From: Dioscorea cayenensis subsp. rotundata
Taxonomy: Eukaryota > Streptophyta > Magnoliopsida > Dioscoreales > Dioscoreaceae
Length of the DNA stretch: 64,000 bases
NCBI RefSeq assembly: GCF_009730915.1
Contig: NC_052475.1
Span: forward strand, 744,001 to 808,000
Direction of reading: 5' to 3'
Shown here: one piece after another, positions 12,501-23,656 of the stretch
Layout of the letters: each line of letters opens with the position of its first letter
How positions within the stretch are numbered: position 1 is the first letter of the stretch
Program-made: the position numbers and the translations under genes
The notes under the pieces: generated by a model
What the model was told of the DNA's origin: nothing
What the model saw: the letters and a program-made list of their open reading frames with translations, nothing else
Database searches by the model: none

Positions 12501-13208
12501 AACCAAATGTATGAAAAATTCCAAGTCAAAAGAGAATAGGACCATCACCATTAATACCAAACATACCCTGGGAATTTGTTGAAATCTCATTGGCCAGGAA
12601 GGGAAGATTTCAAGAGTAGGAGGTCTGTTTGTGACAAAGGCTGCTGCTGCAGCAGCAGCTGCTGTAACTGCAAAGGATGAAGAGATGCAGAAGATCAAAT
12701 AAAGCTGTCCATAAATCAGAAAGAAACAATGGCACTCTTTGTCAGTGATTCAAAAGCAACATATTCCTTTTCCTCTCTTGTATTTGTAGAACCTTTTTTT
12801 CTTTTTTTTTAATATATTATATATAAAAAAAAAGAAGATATGAAATAGGGAATCACACCATCCAACTTCTCTTGATTCATGTGATCTCTGTGAAGATGAA
12901 AAAGGAAATGGAGACTGGTTATACCTTTTTGATCTCCATCACTCCTTATGCCAACAACTCCCTGCATGAGAGCCTCCAACTCCCCAAAATAGGAAGCTCC
13001 TTCCTGGTCACTAAACATGCAAGAAACTCCATGAAACTCTCTACTTTCAATAACATGAAGAAGAAGAAGAAGAAGAAAAGATTGAAAGTTAGTACAAGAA
13101 ATTGGTAGCAGATGAAGGGATGCCATGACCATGAGTTCCATAACCAAAAGCCTGGTTTGAAGGTCCTGAAGCTGAAAGCCCAGTTTCACCAACTCTCTGA
13201 TTAGCCAT
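9554..13208 (-). CDS. TGA-class bZIP transcription factor (TGA9/TGA10-like)
   Basis: Ten exons on the minus strand join without a phase error: 13208-13096, 13010-12925, 12667-12567, 12434-12207, 11862-11818, 11548-11411, 11326-11278, 11174-10903, 10777-10538 and 9700-9554, giving 472 residues. The bZIP basic region (NREAAKKSRLRKK, residues 199-211) has the N-x7-R spacing and is followed by a short leucine zipper. A DOG1/TGA C-terminal domain runs from about residue 260 to the end (EYARWLDESL; final RALSSLWASRPRE). The N-terminal EIFPSWPMR motif and long N-terminus point to the TGA9/TGA10 clade, which in Arabidopsis acts with CC-type glutaredoxins in anther development; TGA factors bind TGACG elements in the nucleus. 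An alanine run (residues 69-76) and a glutamine-rich run lie in the N-terminal half. Exon 1 is only 113 bases and is followed by an 85-base intron. Confidence 0.93.
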
Positions 13209-13525
13209 CTAAAACCAAAACACTTGTTTTTCCACCTTCCTCCTTTTCATCTGTGAAGACTTATCATCTCTACAATAATTATAATAAAAACATTTTTTTC
13301 CTTTTTCCTTTTTGTGGATAAGAAAACAAAGCAAGCAAATTGAAAAGCTAGAAAGAATAGAAATACCATCTCAAGACTCAGAGAAGATGAACCTCTGTGC
13401 CAGCACAACAGGATCAGGTTCACAGCTTTGGCTCTCTCTAAAGTATGGCCAAGGGATGGGAGTCCCTTATTATATCACTGAATCATCTCTGATTTGGACC
13501 TTGACAATTCATAGGCCCTCTCTGT

Positions 13526-13564
<39 letters not shown>

Positions 13565-15059
13565 CTCTTGGGACTATGTAAACAAAGTCATCAACTTTTA
13601 TAGTATCACAGTCTAGAATTCATCCAGGTACAGAGAAGATCTTGTCCTTGTGGACCTTGTCTAAAAAAAGAGAAGGGTGAAAAGAAGGTGGGTCCTAATA
13701 TAAGAGGTCTTTCACCTTTGCAAGGAACTACACTAGAATTCCCACTCCACTCCTTGTAACTGATTTCTAAGTCATCTCTCTCTCTCTCACACTCAATGGC
13801 CATTGCCTGGCCTCACTCAGTGCTTTATAGTACTCAAACAAAACAAGTATTCAATGAGAGATTGACAAGCTCTCCATTGAAATCAATTAAAAATAGACTG
13901 AGGATGATATTTGATAAGATCAACCTTCGCATAAATTTTGCTGCATGACCACTTGAATAATTTTAAATCAAGGCCTTGAAATGGATGTGTTTGGTATCAT
14001 CCCCTGGTTGATGAGTCAACATCCTTTGAGCTATCATACACCTAAACCCAGAGCCACATCAAGATTCCTTTCCCCAAAAAGGACTTTGTTTTTTAACTCT
14101 CTGACAAGAGGCTTAAGGCCCCTCTATGAGCACGGCCATGAAACACTAGTTTTTTTAAATAAAAATTTTAATTTATTTAATTATCTCTTTTTCTTTTCAC
14201 TCATCTTTTTATGGCTTTTGGACTCACCACTGGCTAATTGAGATCAATGATTGGTTTTCTTTGAACCTTTATTAACAATTTCTCAACTTGAAGAACAATC
14301 CTGTTTATACTTGCACTCTTTCTTTAATATGCATTAGAAATATTTCAAAGTTCATTGTTTGAATAAGTAATTCAGTGAACACCTTCTTTGCCAATCAGGC
14401 TTTTTTCCAGGAGGAGGAGGCATTCCGTGCCTTGTGTCTTGTCATGTCTCCCTTCATTTTAAGATAAAAGGAGAATTCAGAAGATCCTTATTACAGACAA
14501 TACTGTACAGGCATGCTATATGACATGACAGAGTCAGGGCCCTCTTCTCTTCAATCAAATCTTGGAGCATATACTTGAATATCTTGGACAACTTTGGGTA
14601 AACAATAAGAAGAATGCTGCATGGTATGATAAAGATCACATAACTGAAAAGTTTTCAAATATGAATCATTCACTGAACAAGGACAATCATAAAGAAAATT
14701 CATGCTGGATATGCTCAAAAGCAGGGATTTCCTTCTTCCAATGACATCAAAAGACAAGTGAAATCAGAATGAAAAACAAAAATCTTTGTATTGTTATATA
14801 ATACTTGAATCACTCGGGTTTTTAACTGATAATCACATCACATACTGACACAGATGAAATGGAATGACGAGATTGTGTACACAAACAGAGATTGATGAAC
14901 AACTCGCTTTATATCAGAAAAAGAATTGAGACAAAATTTACATTGACTTGAAGTAAGAATGAGCAAAATTTCTGGAACCTATTTGCAATCTTGTATATCT
15001 GCTAATGCTACTGAATGGCAAGAAATCACATGAACTTCCGCAGCAAACAAAAATGGAAT
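13209..15059. other. bZIP 5' region and F-box 3' region
   Basis: The part near 13209-13800 is the upstream region of the minus-strand bZIP gene. It contains a (TG)n microsatellite at about 13527-13562 and a (TC)n run near 13776. From about 14780 to 15059 the sequence probably belongs to the 3' UTR of the F-box gene. I see no coding potential between. Confidence 0.5.
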
Positions 15060-16319
15060 TCACTCGTATTCAAATTGCAGGTCAACATGCACATACTTCC
15101 TCATGAGGCAAACCATGAATGATGTGAAATTAGCCAGCAGTTGGCGTTCTTCACGAGTTTTAACATCTGACAGAACGCCATGAATAACCAATTTCTTAAG
15201 ATTTGGGCATCTTTCAATCATTCCGACAACCAAATGACCAAACTGCTCGCTTATGACCGCCCATCCAAGTTCCAAAACCAAGACGTTTTCAAATGGTGAT
15301 GATCCTTGCAGGCCATAGTGGAGCAAACCATCCTTCAAATCATAACCCAATGAGAGATGTCTCAAGTGAGGGAAGCAAACAGCAGTTGTTTCAAGGTCCA
15401 CAATCTCATCATCGTCGTCAAACACCACAGACCATAGCCGGAGCCTTCGCAGTTTGGAAGCCCTTGACATCATCTGGTAGAATTTAGGCCACATGATTGT
15501 GAAATTGCTCACATCCACAGCTTCCAAATTCTCAGTACAATCACCAATATCCAAATGTGTGACACTAACATCGTCAATCCTGAGATGTTTCAGAGAACCC
15601 TTTCCAATGAGCTCAAAAAGATCAAGATTTAAGGCATGCAAGTGCAGACTTTCAAGATTATCTGCTTCCAATACAATCTTATCCACGCCCAATGATTTAA
15701 TATAGATACTCTTCAGAGTTGAACTGCAAAGTTCCATTGAAGGTTGTGCATCTGACCAGACAATCTCCAAATGGTCCAGTGTCAACACCTCTATCCCTGG
15801 ACAGGCAGCAAACAACAGGCTCAAATCAAGGGCGGATATATTTACACTTCGCAGAGAAAGAACCTTGAGGAAAGGGAATCTCTGGTAACTTGGATCAACC
15901 CCAGATATGGTATTATGGTCCAATTCCAACATCTCTAGCTTATGCCGACCACACTTCTCCAAAATGTAAACATTCGGTGTCGTACGGACATTATAATGCA
16001 AATTCCTCAATGTTTCTCTTGTGTACATCAGCCATGCAATCACAGGAGCTGCAGAGAACTTATGCTTATCGTCCATGTGAATCGAAAGGCACTGCAGGCC
16101 CATAGTCTGGAAAATAGTCTGTGTGATGAGGATCTCTATTTGGCTGGTTGTGAGATCGCGATAACCCTGCCAATCATCAGAATTAAAAGAAAGAGACTGC
16201 AAGTGTTTCCTGCAGGCTTCCCTCCACTTACGACATGTCATAGAAGCGATCACCACATCTCTTGCAGCTCCAACATGGGAAAGAATGTTTCCCACAACTT
16301 CAACAGGAAGGTGCTCCAT
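15060..16319 (-). CDS. F-box/LRR protein (At1g67190-like)
   Basis: A single coding exon of 419 residues. The first in-frame ATG of this reading frame gives MEHLPVEVVGNILS, which matches the start of the family as I recall it, and the length agrees. The F-box lies at about residues 1-45 (LPVEVVGNILSHVGAARDVV, then CRKWREACR). Leucine-rich repeats of the plant F-box type follow (LEMLELDHN, FLKVLSLRSVN, LRRLRLWSVVFDDDDE). The protein ends MRKYVHVDLQFEYE. F-box proteins supply the substrate-binding part of SCF ubiquitin ligases by binding SKP1-like proteins; the target of this one is not known to me. A 5' UTR intron separates the coding exon from the promoter. Confidence 0.93.
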   Translation of the reverse strand: MEHLPVEVVGNILSHVGAARDVVIASMTCRKWREACRKHLQSLSFNSDDWQGYRDLTTSQIEILITQTIFQTMGLQCLSIHMDDKHKFSAAPVIAWLMYTRETLRNLHYNVRTTPNVYILEKCGRHKLEMLELDHNTISGVDPSYQRFPFLKVLSLRSVNISALDLSLLFAACPGIEVLTLDHLEIVWSDAQPSMELCSSTLKSIYIKSLGVDKIVLEADNLESLHLHALNLDLFELIGKGSLKHLRIDDVSVTHLDIGDCTENLEAVDVSNFTIMWPKFYQMMSRASKLRRLRLWSVVFDDDDEIVDLETTAVCFPHLRHLSLGYDLKDGLLHYGLQGSSPFENVLVLELGWAVISEQFGHLVVGMIERCPNLKKLVIHGVLSDVKTREERQLLANFTSFMVCLMRKYVHVDLQFEYE

Positions 16320-17100
16320 AATCAACACCAAGATCCCAAAGAAGCATTAACAAATGGATTCAAGATTCATTGACTATGTAATCAACCCTACTGTTCTATC
16401 TTCGAAGCGAAGCATAAATTGGTTTTTTTGGATCAAAAGAATTTGCTTTACTGCAAAAGGTAATAGAACACACATATATGATCATCCAATAATTTGATAA
16501 TTCCATATTAACAAGTCAAACAATAACTAATTTTTTAATCAGAAAAACAAAAAGTAAGCGTGTAAATTTTGACAAAATCAAGGAAGATAGAGACATGGTT
16601 GCTTTGATTCAACAAACATCTCAATTGATTAATCATGAACTAAATGAGGTTAGTGGATATTGTTATTGGCCTGCAAACCATTATCAGAAACCATGAACAT
16701 CCAATAAGGATCAATCCAATGCTGACAACAAACCAATCTAGATCCACTGGTAATCAGATTAATCAATCAAAAGATGCAAACTTCTGTTTATTTTCTTGAA
16801 AAATGGTAAATCAAAATCATCACATGAATCAAAACAACAGATCTCTCACTCAAATTCAAGAAAAAAAAGAAAGAAAGAAAGAAAGAAATCAAACCGATCA
16901 AAAAGATCAAATCTTTGCACATGAATAGCAAATCCAAACAAGATAAAAGCATCAAAAAGGAAAGAGAATGTTAAATCAAAGGTGAAAAAACGAACCTTTT
17001 GGTCTCGTGCGGAGAAGAAGAGAGAGAGAGAGAGGATGGAGGGCGAGAAGAGAAGAGGTCAAGCTAGTTCTAACTCGTGTGCTGTCGCTTGCCTCTCGGT
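16320..17100 (-). other. 5' UTR and probable leader intron of the F-box gene
   Basis: On the minus strand a donor (AAAAG|GTTCG) at 16995 and an acceptor (CTTTTGCAG) ending at 16451 define a likely leader intron at 16451-16995. It is AT-rich and holds a (GAAA)n run near 16866-16889. The leader exon upstream carries a (CT)n stretch on the minus strand at about 17018-17033. Confidence 0.55.
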
Positions 17101-17396
17101 TTTGCTTTCTAGTATACACACGTGCGAAACTTAGCCAGATAGACTACTAGGGTTTGAAATCTAGATCGATCGATTCCGGACTTGGTCGGATCGCATCACA
17201 TCGCGTTTTGTTTGATTAATTCAAAATATCAATTAAATTGAGGGGTTTATTCGCAAAATAAAAAACATAATGTTAATAGAAATTTCTTCATTTTTTGTTT
17301 TTTTTCTTTTCTGTTCCACGAGTGCCATCTTCGTTGCAAAGCGAATTAGGGTTTCGACGAGGGAGGAGGAGAGAGGAAGAGGGAGAGAGGGAAGCA
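17100..17396. promoter_or_regulatory. Shared head-to-head promoter region with telo-box motifs
   Basis: The minus-strand F-box leader and the plus-strand QCR9 leader face each other across about 200-300 bases. A telo-box (TTAGGGTTT) lies at 17346-17354, just upstream of the QCR9 start codon, and a TAGGGTTT copy near 17148. Telo-boxes are common in promoters of ribosomal and mitochondrial protein genes. No clear TATA box is seen, and the transcription starts are inferred. Confidence 0.5.
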
Positions 17397-19680
17397 ATGG
17401 CGTCGGCGGTGGCTGCGGGAAGTGGGCGAGGGCTTTGGGAAGGGTTCTACCGATTGGTTATGCGTCGGAACTCCGTCTATGTTACCTTCGTCGTCGCTGG
17501 TGCATTCCTTGGTGAACGGGTGATGATCATTTTTCCCCTTTGATTCTTCCTTTTGATTTCATGTGATTTTCCATCTTATTATCAATTTTTGGTTGTGATT
17601 GTGATTGTGTTGTGATTGTAATTGTGTGAGTCCTTGTTTTGTGGAAATTAGGGTTTCGCTGATCTGGATTTGGATTTCTTTTTGTCACTTCTTAGATCTT
17701 TGATTTGTTTGATTTTGTTAGTATTTGATGCAAATATGGTAATAACTCCAATGAACCTGTTTTTATTGCACTATTTTGATGTTCAATGTTGTTCTTTTCT
17801 TGACCTTAAAAGGCAGAGGCACAGAGCAGAATAGTCAGATTAAATTGTTTTCAATTATAACTCCATCTCAAGATATTCATCAAAGTGGTATATAAGATAT
17901 CCAAAATTTGTGCTAGAGGTATCGATTATCAAAGATGCTACTTCAAAAGGTTTGGATATTTTCATGTCTATTTCAAAAAAAAGGTTTATTGGCGTGTTAT
18001 AGCATCACATTTTGATTAATATTGAAATTTTTAGTTTGCAATTGTTATTGGTGTTATATGTCATACCATCCGCTGATGTCTTAAAAGCTATATCTTCAGA
18101 TGTTCAAGATGCATATTTTTTTATATACATTTTTTATCCTAAAAAGTTGCTTCTATAAACAAAACTTCATTTTGGATGCAGGCCGTGGATTATGGAGTTC
18201 ACAAGATTTGGGAATACAACAATGTTGGGGTATTACATCTTAAACTATATTACATTTTGATGACCATTTTTAATCTTTTCTTCTTTTTTTTTTCTTTGAT
18301 AAATGTAGTTTGCGAGCAATGGATATGACCACAAAACATGCATTTTGTTTGGTTAGCTACATAGCTATTGGACAATAACCATTGCACTTGTTAGCTACTT
18401 TTGGTCTGGATAGGGGAAACTTGATTGTGTAGTTCATTTCAGATCCGGGGCCATATTTTGCTATGAATTGGGCTGGCCACACCAAAAAAAAAGAGAAAAT
18501 AAAAAAAACCCATAGGGCCTCAGGCAGAATTAGGTAATTTGTGGAATTGAGTACCACTATAAGTTAGCAACCCTACTCGATCACATGAATAGGAATTGCA
18601 TGTAAGTTCAGAAAGGAATAAATGATACAAAGTGCCAATGTATTAGTCTTGGACTTAGGAAGATACTGATTATAGGTTCAGATTGCAAAATCACTAATTA
18701 GTCTTGCTTGAATTTGAAAGTAGTTTTGGAAGAAGCTAGTTGATGCTTTTGATTACTGTCATTGTGTGCTTTTTATGATCTACTTTTAGACAAAGAGTTC
18801 CTTTGGAAATTATCAAACATCTTGGACTAAAGCATGATTCCTCCGCCCTTTCTGATTTCTTGATCACAGAACATCAACCTTACACTTGTTAGCCAAAATA
18901 TAGCTAGCGGATGTTGACCTTATACCTAGCCAAAGTATTGCTTACAGGTTTTGACCTTAAAATTGAAGCCATTTTTGGCCTGGTTAAGATTTGAAGATTA
19001 CTTAGAGAGATGTACAAGGGGAACTTGCTGGTGTAGTTTTGTTTCAAATTCAGAGCCATATTTTACCATGAATTTGATCCTTTAGAAAACCCAAATGATG
19101 ATCGCATGAGGAATTAGGTAATGTGAAGCTTTGAGGGCTAACATCAGTTAGCAATCCTACTCAGGCCTTGGGCTTATAAAGGTAATTGCACTCAAGTTTG
19201 AAATGTAATAATGATTCAATGCCAATGCAATAGTCTTGGGCTTAAAAATGTTCTGCTTGTTGGTTCAGACTGCAAAATCAGTAAGTAGTCCTTCAGCATG
19301 AAAGTAGTTTTGCAAGAAGCTAGTTCTAGTTGGATGCTTTTGATTATGGTCTCAGTGTTTTTTAACTCTCTTGGGACAGATATTATTATGGATGTTTAAA
19401 AAGTTGCGTCCAGTGGGAAGTTAGGTTTGATTTGTTACGTTAAGAAGGATCTCCATTAGATATATTTTCATATATGTGCTGGTTTCTTTCAAAATTATCG
19501 GATTGCTTCTTCAACACAAACTTGATGTCATGTTCATGTTGTACATATTTCCCATCATTAGGTTGCTGTGACATAAGATCTAACTCAACCTCATTTTTAT
19601 TTTATTTTATTTTATTTTATTTTATTATGCAGAAGAGATATGAGGATATCCCAGTCTTGGGACAGAGGCCGGCTGAATAA
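17397..19680 (+). CDS. QCR9: Cytochrome b-c1 complex subunit 9 (mitochondrial complex III)
   Basis: Three exons (17397-17519, 18182-18229, 19633-19680) give a 72-residue protein, the usual size for this subunit. The motifs LWEGFYRLVMRRNSVYVTFV, GAFLGERAVDYG, IWEYNNVGKRYEDIP and LGQRPAE fit the plant QCR9/UQCR10 family. One transmembrane helix covers about residues 24-41. The protein is a small single-pass subunit of ubiquinol-cytochrome c reductase in the inner mitochondrial membrane, near the cytochrome c1 side. The start ATG is the only one compatible with the family N-terminus. Intron 2 is long (1.4 kb), holds an internal duplication, and its acceptor is directly preceded by a (TTTTA)n microsatellite. 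Confidence 0.95.
18340..19370. repeat. Diverged direct duplication inside intron 2 of QCR9
   Basis: Block A (about 18390-18775) and block B (about 18985-19360) share ordered stretches: GGGGAAACTTG versus GGGGAACTTG; GCCATATTTT; GAATTAGGTAAT; GTTAGCAA-CCTACTC; GCCAATG-A-TAGTCTTGG; GGTTCAGA-TGCAAAATCA; GAAAGTAGTTTTG-AAGAAGCTAG; ATGCTTTTGATTA. Divergence is moderate, so the duplication is not recent. Confidence 0.75.
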
Positions 19681-20149
19681 TCTCCTGTGATTTGGTAATT
19701 CAAGTATTTCAGAAGTCATCTGGATTGTAATACAATTTTTACCCATGAAATCTTGTTTTGATTGTCAGTCAATAATAAGACATTTGACGCAGATGTTATT
19801 GTCCTGCTGCTTGAGACTCAATTGACTTTCTTTTGTTTTATATATTTTGTCTATTTCTTAAAACAATTGTTTAAAATGAACGCCAATTGACATCATACAC
19901 GGTCATTGTGCATCTTATTGTTTATTTGGGCGTTACAGCTCTGTTTTTTTCTGTGTTTTTAAAATCAAGGAATTTGTGTATGTATACATGTATTTTAAGC
20001 TCATTGTTTCCGGATGAAACCAAGAAAAGTTCATCACGGTGCTCGAAGATGTTCAATCATATTTAGGAAATGTGTGACAGTATATGTTGCCTAACAAATC
20101 AGGATGAGAAATCAAAGTTGGTTAGCAAGGACCTTCTCTTGATCCACCA

Positions 20150-20454
20150 ACATATTTAGTACTTTGTTTTAGCATGAGTGGGTGAAAAACAAGAAGAACA
20201 ATCAACACATAAGCATTAGAACTTAATCACCCCACGAAGAGCAAACAGTAGGTGATCCTTCCAACGGATGTCCTATGATGGGAAATATGTACAACTCTTG
20301 TAACTAAACTCCTCCTTTGTTCTTAACTCCTCCTTCTGCCCCCCATTAGGTTCTGTTTCTTCTTTGTTCTTAGTTGTAACTTAACTCTTGTATTTTTACT
20401 TGTTTTCAATAAAAAGCTCTTCGAGCTCCTTTTCCTTAAAAAAAAAAAAAAAAA
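20150..20454 (+). mobile_element. Probable LINE-like retroposon 3' end with poly(A) tail
   Basis: A pyrimidine-rich, gene-free segment ends in an AATAAAA-containing stretch (TTTTCAATAAAAAGCTCTTCG) followed, some 20 bases later, by an uninterrupted A-tract of about 17 bases at 20438-20454. This is the form of a 5'-truncated LINE or other retroposed transcript. I could not find a clear target-site duplication or the 5' limit. The rest of 19681-20756 is 3' UTR and AT-rich spacer. Confidence 0.4.
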
Positions 20455-20756
20455 CTAGCTGAAACTTTAATTTCATTTACTGACCTATACTATTCAACAT
20501 AAAAATATCAATGTTACAAGTTGTAGCAATCAATGAACACTAAAAATAGCCAAATTTTCTCACAGAAGAAGACAACATCTTCCATAGGACCCATAAATAT
20601 ATAACATACAAACTATGCTCTTCATTGTCAGTCATTCCGTAGCTGTCAGTACCTCCATGTTTATCAGTTATCACCACTTTTCTTCCTATAAATAAATAAA
20701 TAAAATAAGAGGCTTCTTTCCTCCAAGCCGAATTGATCAACAAAACTTGCTTTTAA

Positions 20757-21123
20757 ATGGAGAAACTCACACTCATACTTGCACTCTCTTCATTGCTATT
20801 TATTTTAAGTATTTCAACTCTCATTAGTATCTGTTATGCAGGGGATATAGCCATATACTGAGGCCAAAATGGGCAAGAAGGATCCTTAGCAGAGACATGC
20901 CACATGACTATGTAAGTACGTCAACATAACATGCCACATGACTAAGTACGTCAACATAGCATTCCTCCCAGCTTTTGATAATGGCCAACAATGGCTGCTT
21001 ATTTTTGAGCAAAGACATCAAATCATGCCAAAAAAATGGAGTTCTACGTGGTGCTTCAGGGACCTACTCTATTGCTTCCTCAAATGATGCTAAACAAGTA
21101 GCAAGCTATCTTAATAACTGTTA
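20757..21123 (+). pseudogene. Class III (GH18, hevamine-like) chitinase relic
   Basis: A start codon opens a good signal peptide (residues 1-28). The mature class III chitinase start follows: GDIAIY, a stop in place of the expected tryptophan, then GQNGQEGSLAETC. A local duplication of about 30 bases (copies near 20895-20928 and 20929-20958) breaks the frame in the next strand region. VNIAFLPAFDNG, LSKDIKSCQ and SSNDAKQVASYLNN are still recognisable in shifted frames. The homology ends near 21123, before the DxxDxE catalytic motif, so the copy cannot make an active enzyme. A TATA box (20687-20694) lies 63 bases upstream of the ATG. Intact class III chitinases are secreted defence or storage enzymes that cleave chitin. 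Confidence 0.8.
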
Positions 21124-22300
21124 GGAAGAAATGGGATGATCAGAGTCAGGAAACAGTTGTTTTTTTTTTAAAGTGTAGTACTTGAAGAAAATTCAAAAAG
21201 CTATAATTTGTACGAACTGAAACACAATTATAGTAACAATGGTATTTTTTTTTCCTTTGAATTTTTAAGATCTTCAATTTTTTTTTAAAAAAAATATAAA
21301 TTTAGGATCTATTCGACACAATAAAAATATTAAACAACAACAAGCAAGACTCACAATTTAGCGTGAAAAATATCTTTCAATATAGGGTATCTCATTTATA
21401 ATAGATCATCATATCTCAATTACTTAATTTGCATCTTATGATTTTAATTCAATATTTATAATTTAGATTTTATAGTTACTTAATTTACATTTTATGATTC
21501 TAATCCTATTATTGTAACCCAAATACGATAATTTTACTAATTTCAAATTATTACTAAATTTATTAATAATAGAGAAGTGTGAATATAGACCTTAGTCTAT
21601 AAAAGTGAATATTTATATAAATACAAGACAGATATTCTATATATAATCATGCCAAAAAAAAAAAATCTCCATTTGTAAGCACCTTGATATGTAGCTTTAC
21701 TGGAACCTCAACAACACACAAATAAAATCTCTATAATACTTTTAAGCATTCTTAAAGTTAATTTTGTAATTTATTTTTTTAAAAAATAATAATAAATCAC
21801 GTTCACTAAATAAAAAAAAATACAAAGAAATGACAAACACGATAAATACAAACCATAAACCACTTAATTATTTATGGATGAGACTGACCGACTATCAGAA
21901 AGAAACAAAAAAACAAAAAGCAACACAAGCTTAGTCAATTATATCAACTGGACATATATCATATAGTATTTAACCAAAGTCGGTATTAGATGATTTATCA
22001 ACAAGGTCAGGGATGAGGAACTCTGTAGGAAATGGGATCACATTCAAAGATGATAGTTCAAAAACATTTATACATACATCGTCGACATATATTAAAATCA
22101 AAATAATAATAAGTTGATTAGGCTGGCCCACAGACCATTAGCGAGCACAACCCTCAAAACTGATTGGGCTGGCCCAGAGATATCTTTTCTCCAGAAGCCC
22201 AGAATCCATTGCTTGTTTTTGGTACTTGATGTAATTATAGGCCATTAATTAAAACGAGGTGTTTCTCAAAGCTGTGGGCAATTTCCTCTCACTTTCCGTC
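21124..22300. other. AT-rich intergenic DNA
   Basis: No gene seen. The stretch is very AT-rich, with A-tracts near 21180-21300, 21655 and 21820. Segments near 21770-21830 resemble, on the minus strand, the dispersed tail motif seen at several other places in the window. The ferredoxin leader probably begins near 22300. Confidence 0.5.
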
Positions 22301-22346
22301 ACGCTTCTTCGCATTCGCTGATCTCATCTCCTTCTCTTTCTCCTCG

Positions 22347-23648
22347 GTGAGCTCTCCCTCTTTCTCTCCTTATCTTCTTTAAATTTTCTGTTGATTTTTG
22401 TGATGATTTGTTCTCGTGGTGTATGCATTGAATGGATGAGAGCTTGGTTTTTTTTTCTTAATGTAAACGATGGATTGTCTTTAATGTAAACGATGTGCGA
22501 TTTGAATCAATATATTTGACAAGATTTTGTTCTTTTGATGGTGATGGATTTCAAGTTTTCGCTAAAAGATATGATTTGATCTAATTGATGGCTGATTTGT
22601 GCCGGTTTGATCGGGTTAGGTCTTTGTTGAATTGTGAATCTGGTGATTGATTGAATTAAGAGTTACATGTATCGATGTTGTTTTTGGTGGTTGAAGAGAT
22701 TGCTGCATTATTGTGATCATTTCTTATGAGATCATTAAATTTTGAAATTTTTCTTTGATTATAAAGCTCCTTAATTACATTTCTTAGTGTTCATGTTATC
22801 CTCATAGATGTTATCCTCATAGGATTTTTTTTTTTTTAATTAAAAGTGTAAGAGTGAGTACCAAGTGGTAAAAATCCAACTTTGTCTATGATTTGGTCAA
22901 TTTTTTAAGTGGTTTTGCCACACTACATGATGATCTCTCTATAAAGAAAGAAGCTCAATCTATGACATAGTTTCTTTATTCTGTACCATGCTTGAAGATG
23001 AGGTAAATGATAGAAGTTATGCTCCTACAGTCCTACTTGTAAATTTAGTAATTTACCATTTTGATAGAATGAAATTGACCTCTTTCTAGTCTCTTCATGT
23101 CACTTCCATGTTTTAAAAAAAATATGAGGTGTCCTGCGCATCTGGTTATGAGCTTTTAGCTTTTTTCTTTTAAAGACTTTGCTCCCTTCTTTGGATAGTC
23201 TTATCTAGAGTTTTGTTGTGAGCTTCATGTTAGTCCTTCCAAGACACATGTCAGACCAGGGACACCTGCATCAGCTTGCTGGTCCTACTATCCACTTGTG
23301 ATATCATTTTTCTCATTGTACTTTGTTTTTGTCTTCCTAACAAATGATTCAGCTGGAATATTTGGCATCAGGTAATGTTGTTACATTTCAGTGATCTTGA
23401 AAGTTGATTATCTTCAACCTCCTTATGTTTGTGTATCACTTTTTACTTGATGATTAGAGAAGCCTGCCTGTTACCAGTTTCTGTTGTCTCTTAGTGGATA
23501 TATGGTCTTTGTAATGTCGACTGTTTCGCATGTTTCACTAGCAAAATTTCAGATTATCCCTCAGATAACTCATAAACTTATTTGCAAATGTACTGGCAAA
23601 ATAGTGGAACATTTCCTCTTGACCATTATGTTTTCTTGGTCGAGCCAG
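22347..23648 (+). other. Probable 5' UTR intron of the ferredoxin gene
   Basis: A pyrimidine-rich leader ends in CCTCG|GTGAGC at 22346, and an acceptor (GTCGAGCCAG) ends at 23648, eight bases before the ferredoxin ATG. The intervening 1.3 kb is T-rich as expected of a plant leader intron. Other internal splice sites are possible. Confidence 0.5.
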
Positions 23649-23656
23649 GTTACACA

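Noticed and set aside
12872-13108. Plus-strand frame over the bZIP exon 2 region
   Set aside because: Antisense to a phase-consistent exon, with a lysine run derived from a (GAA)n stretch in the intron.
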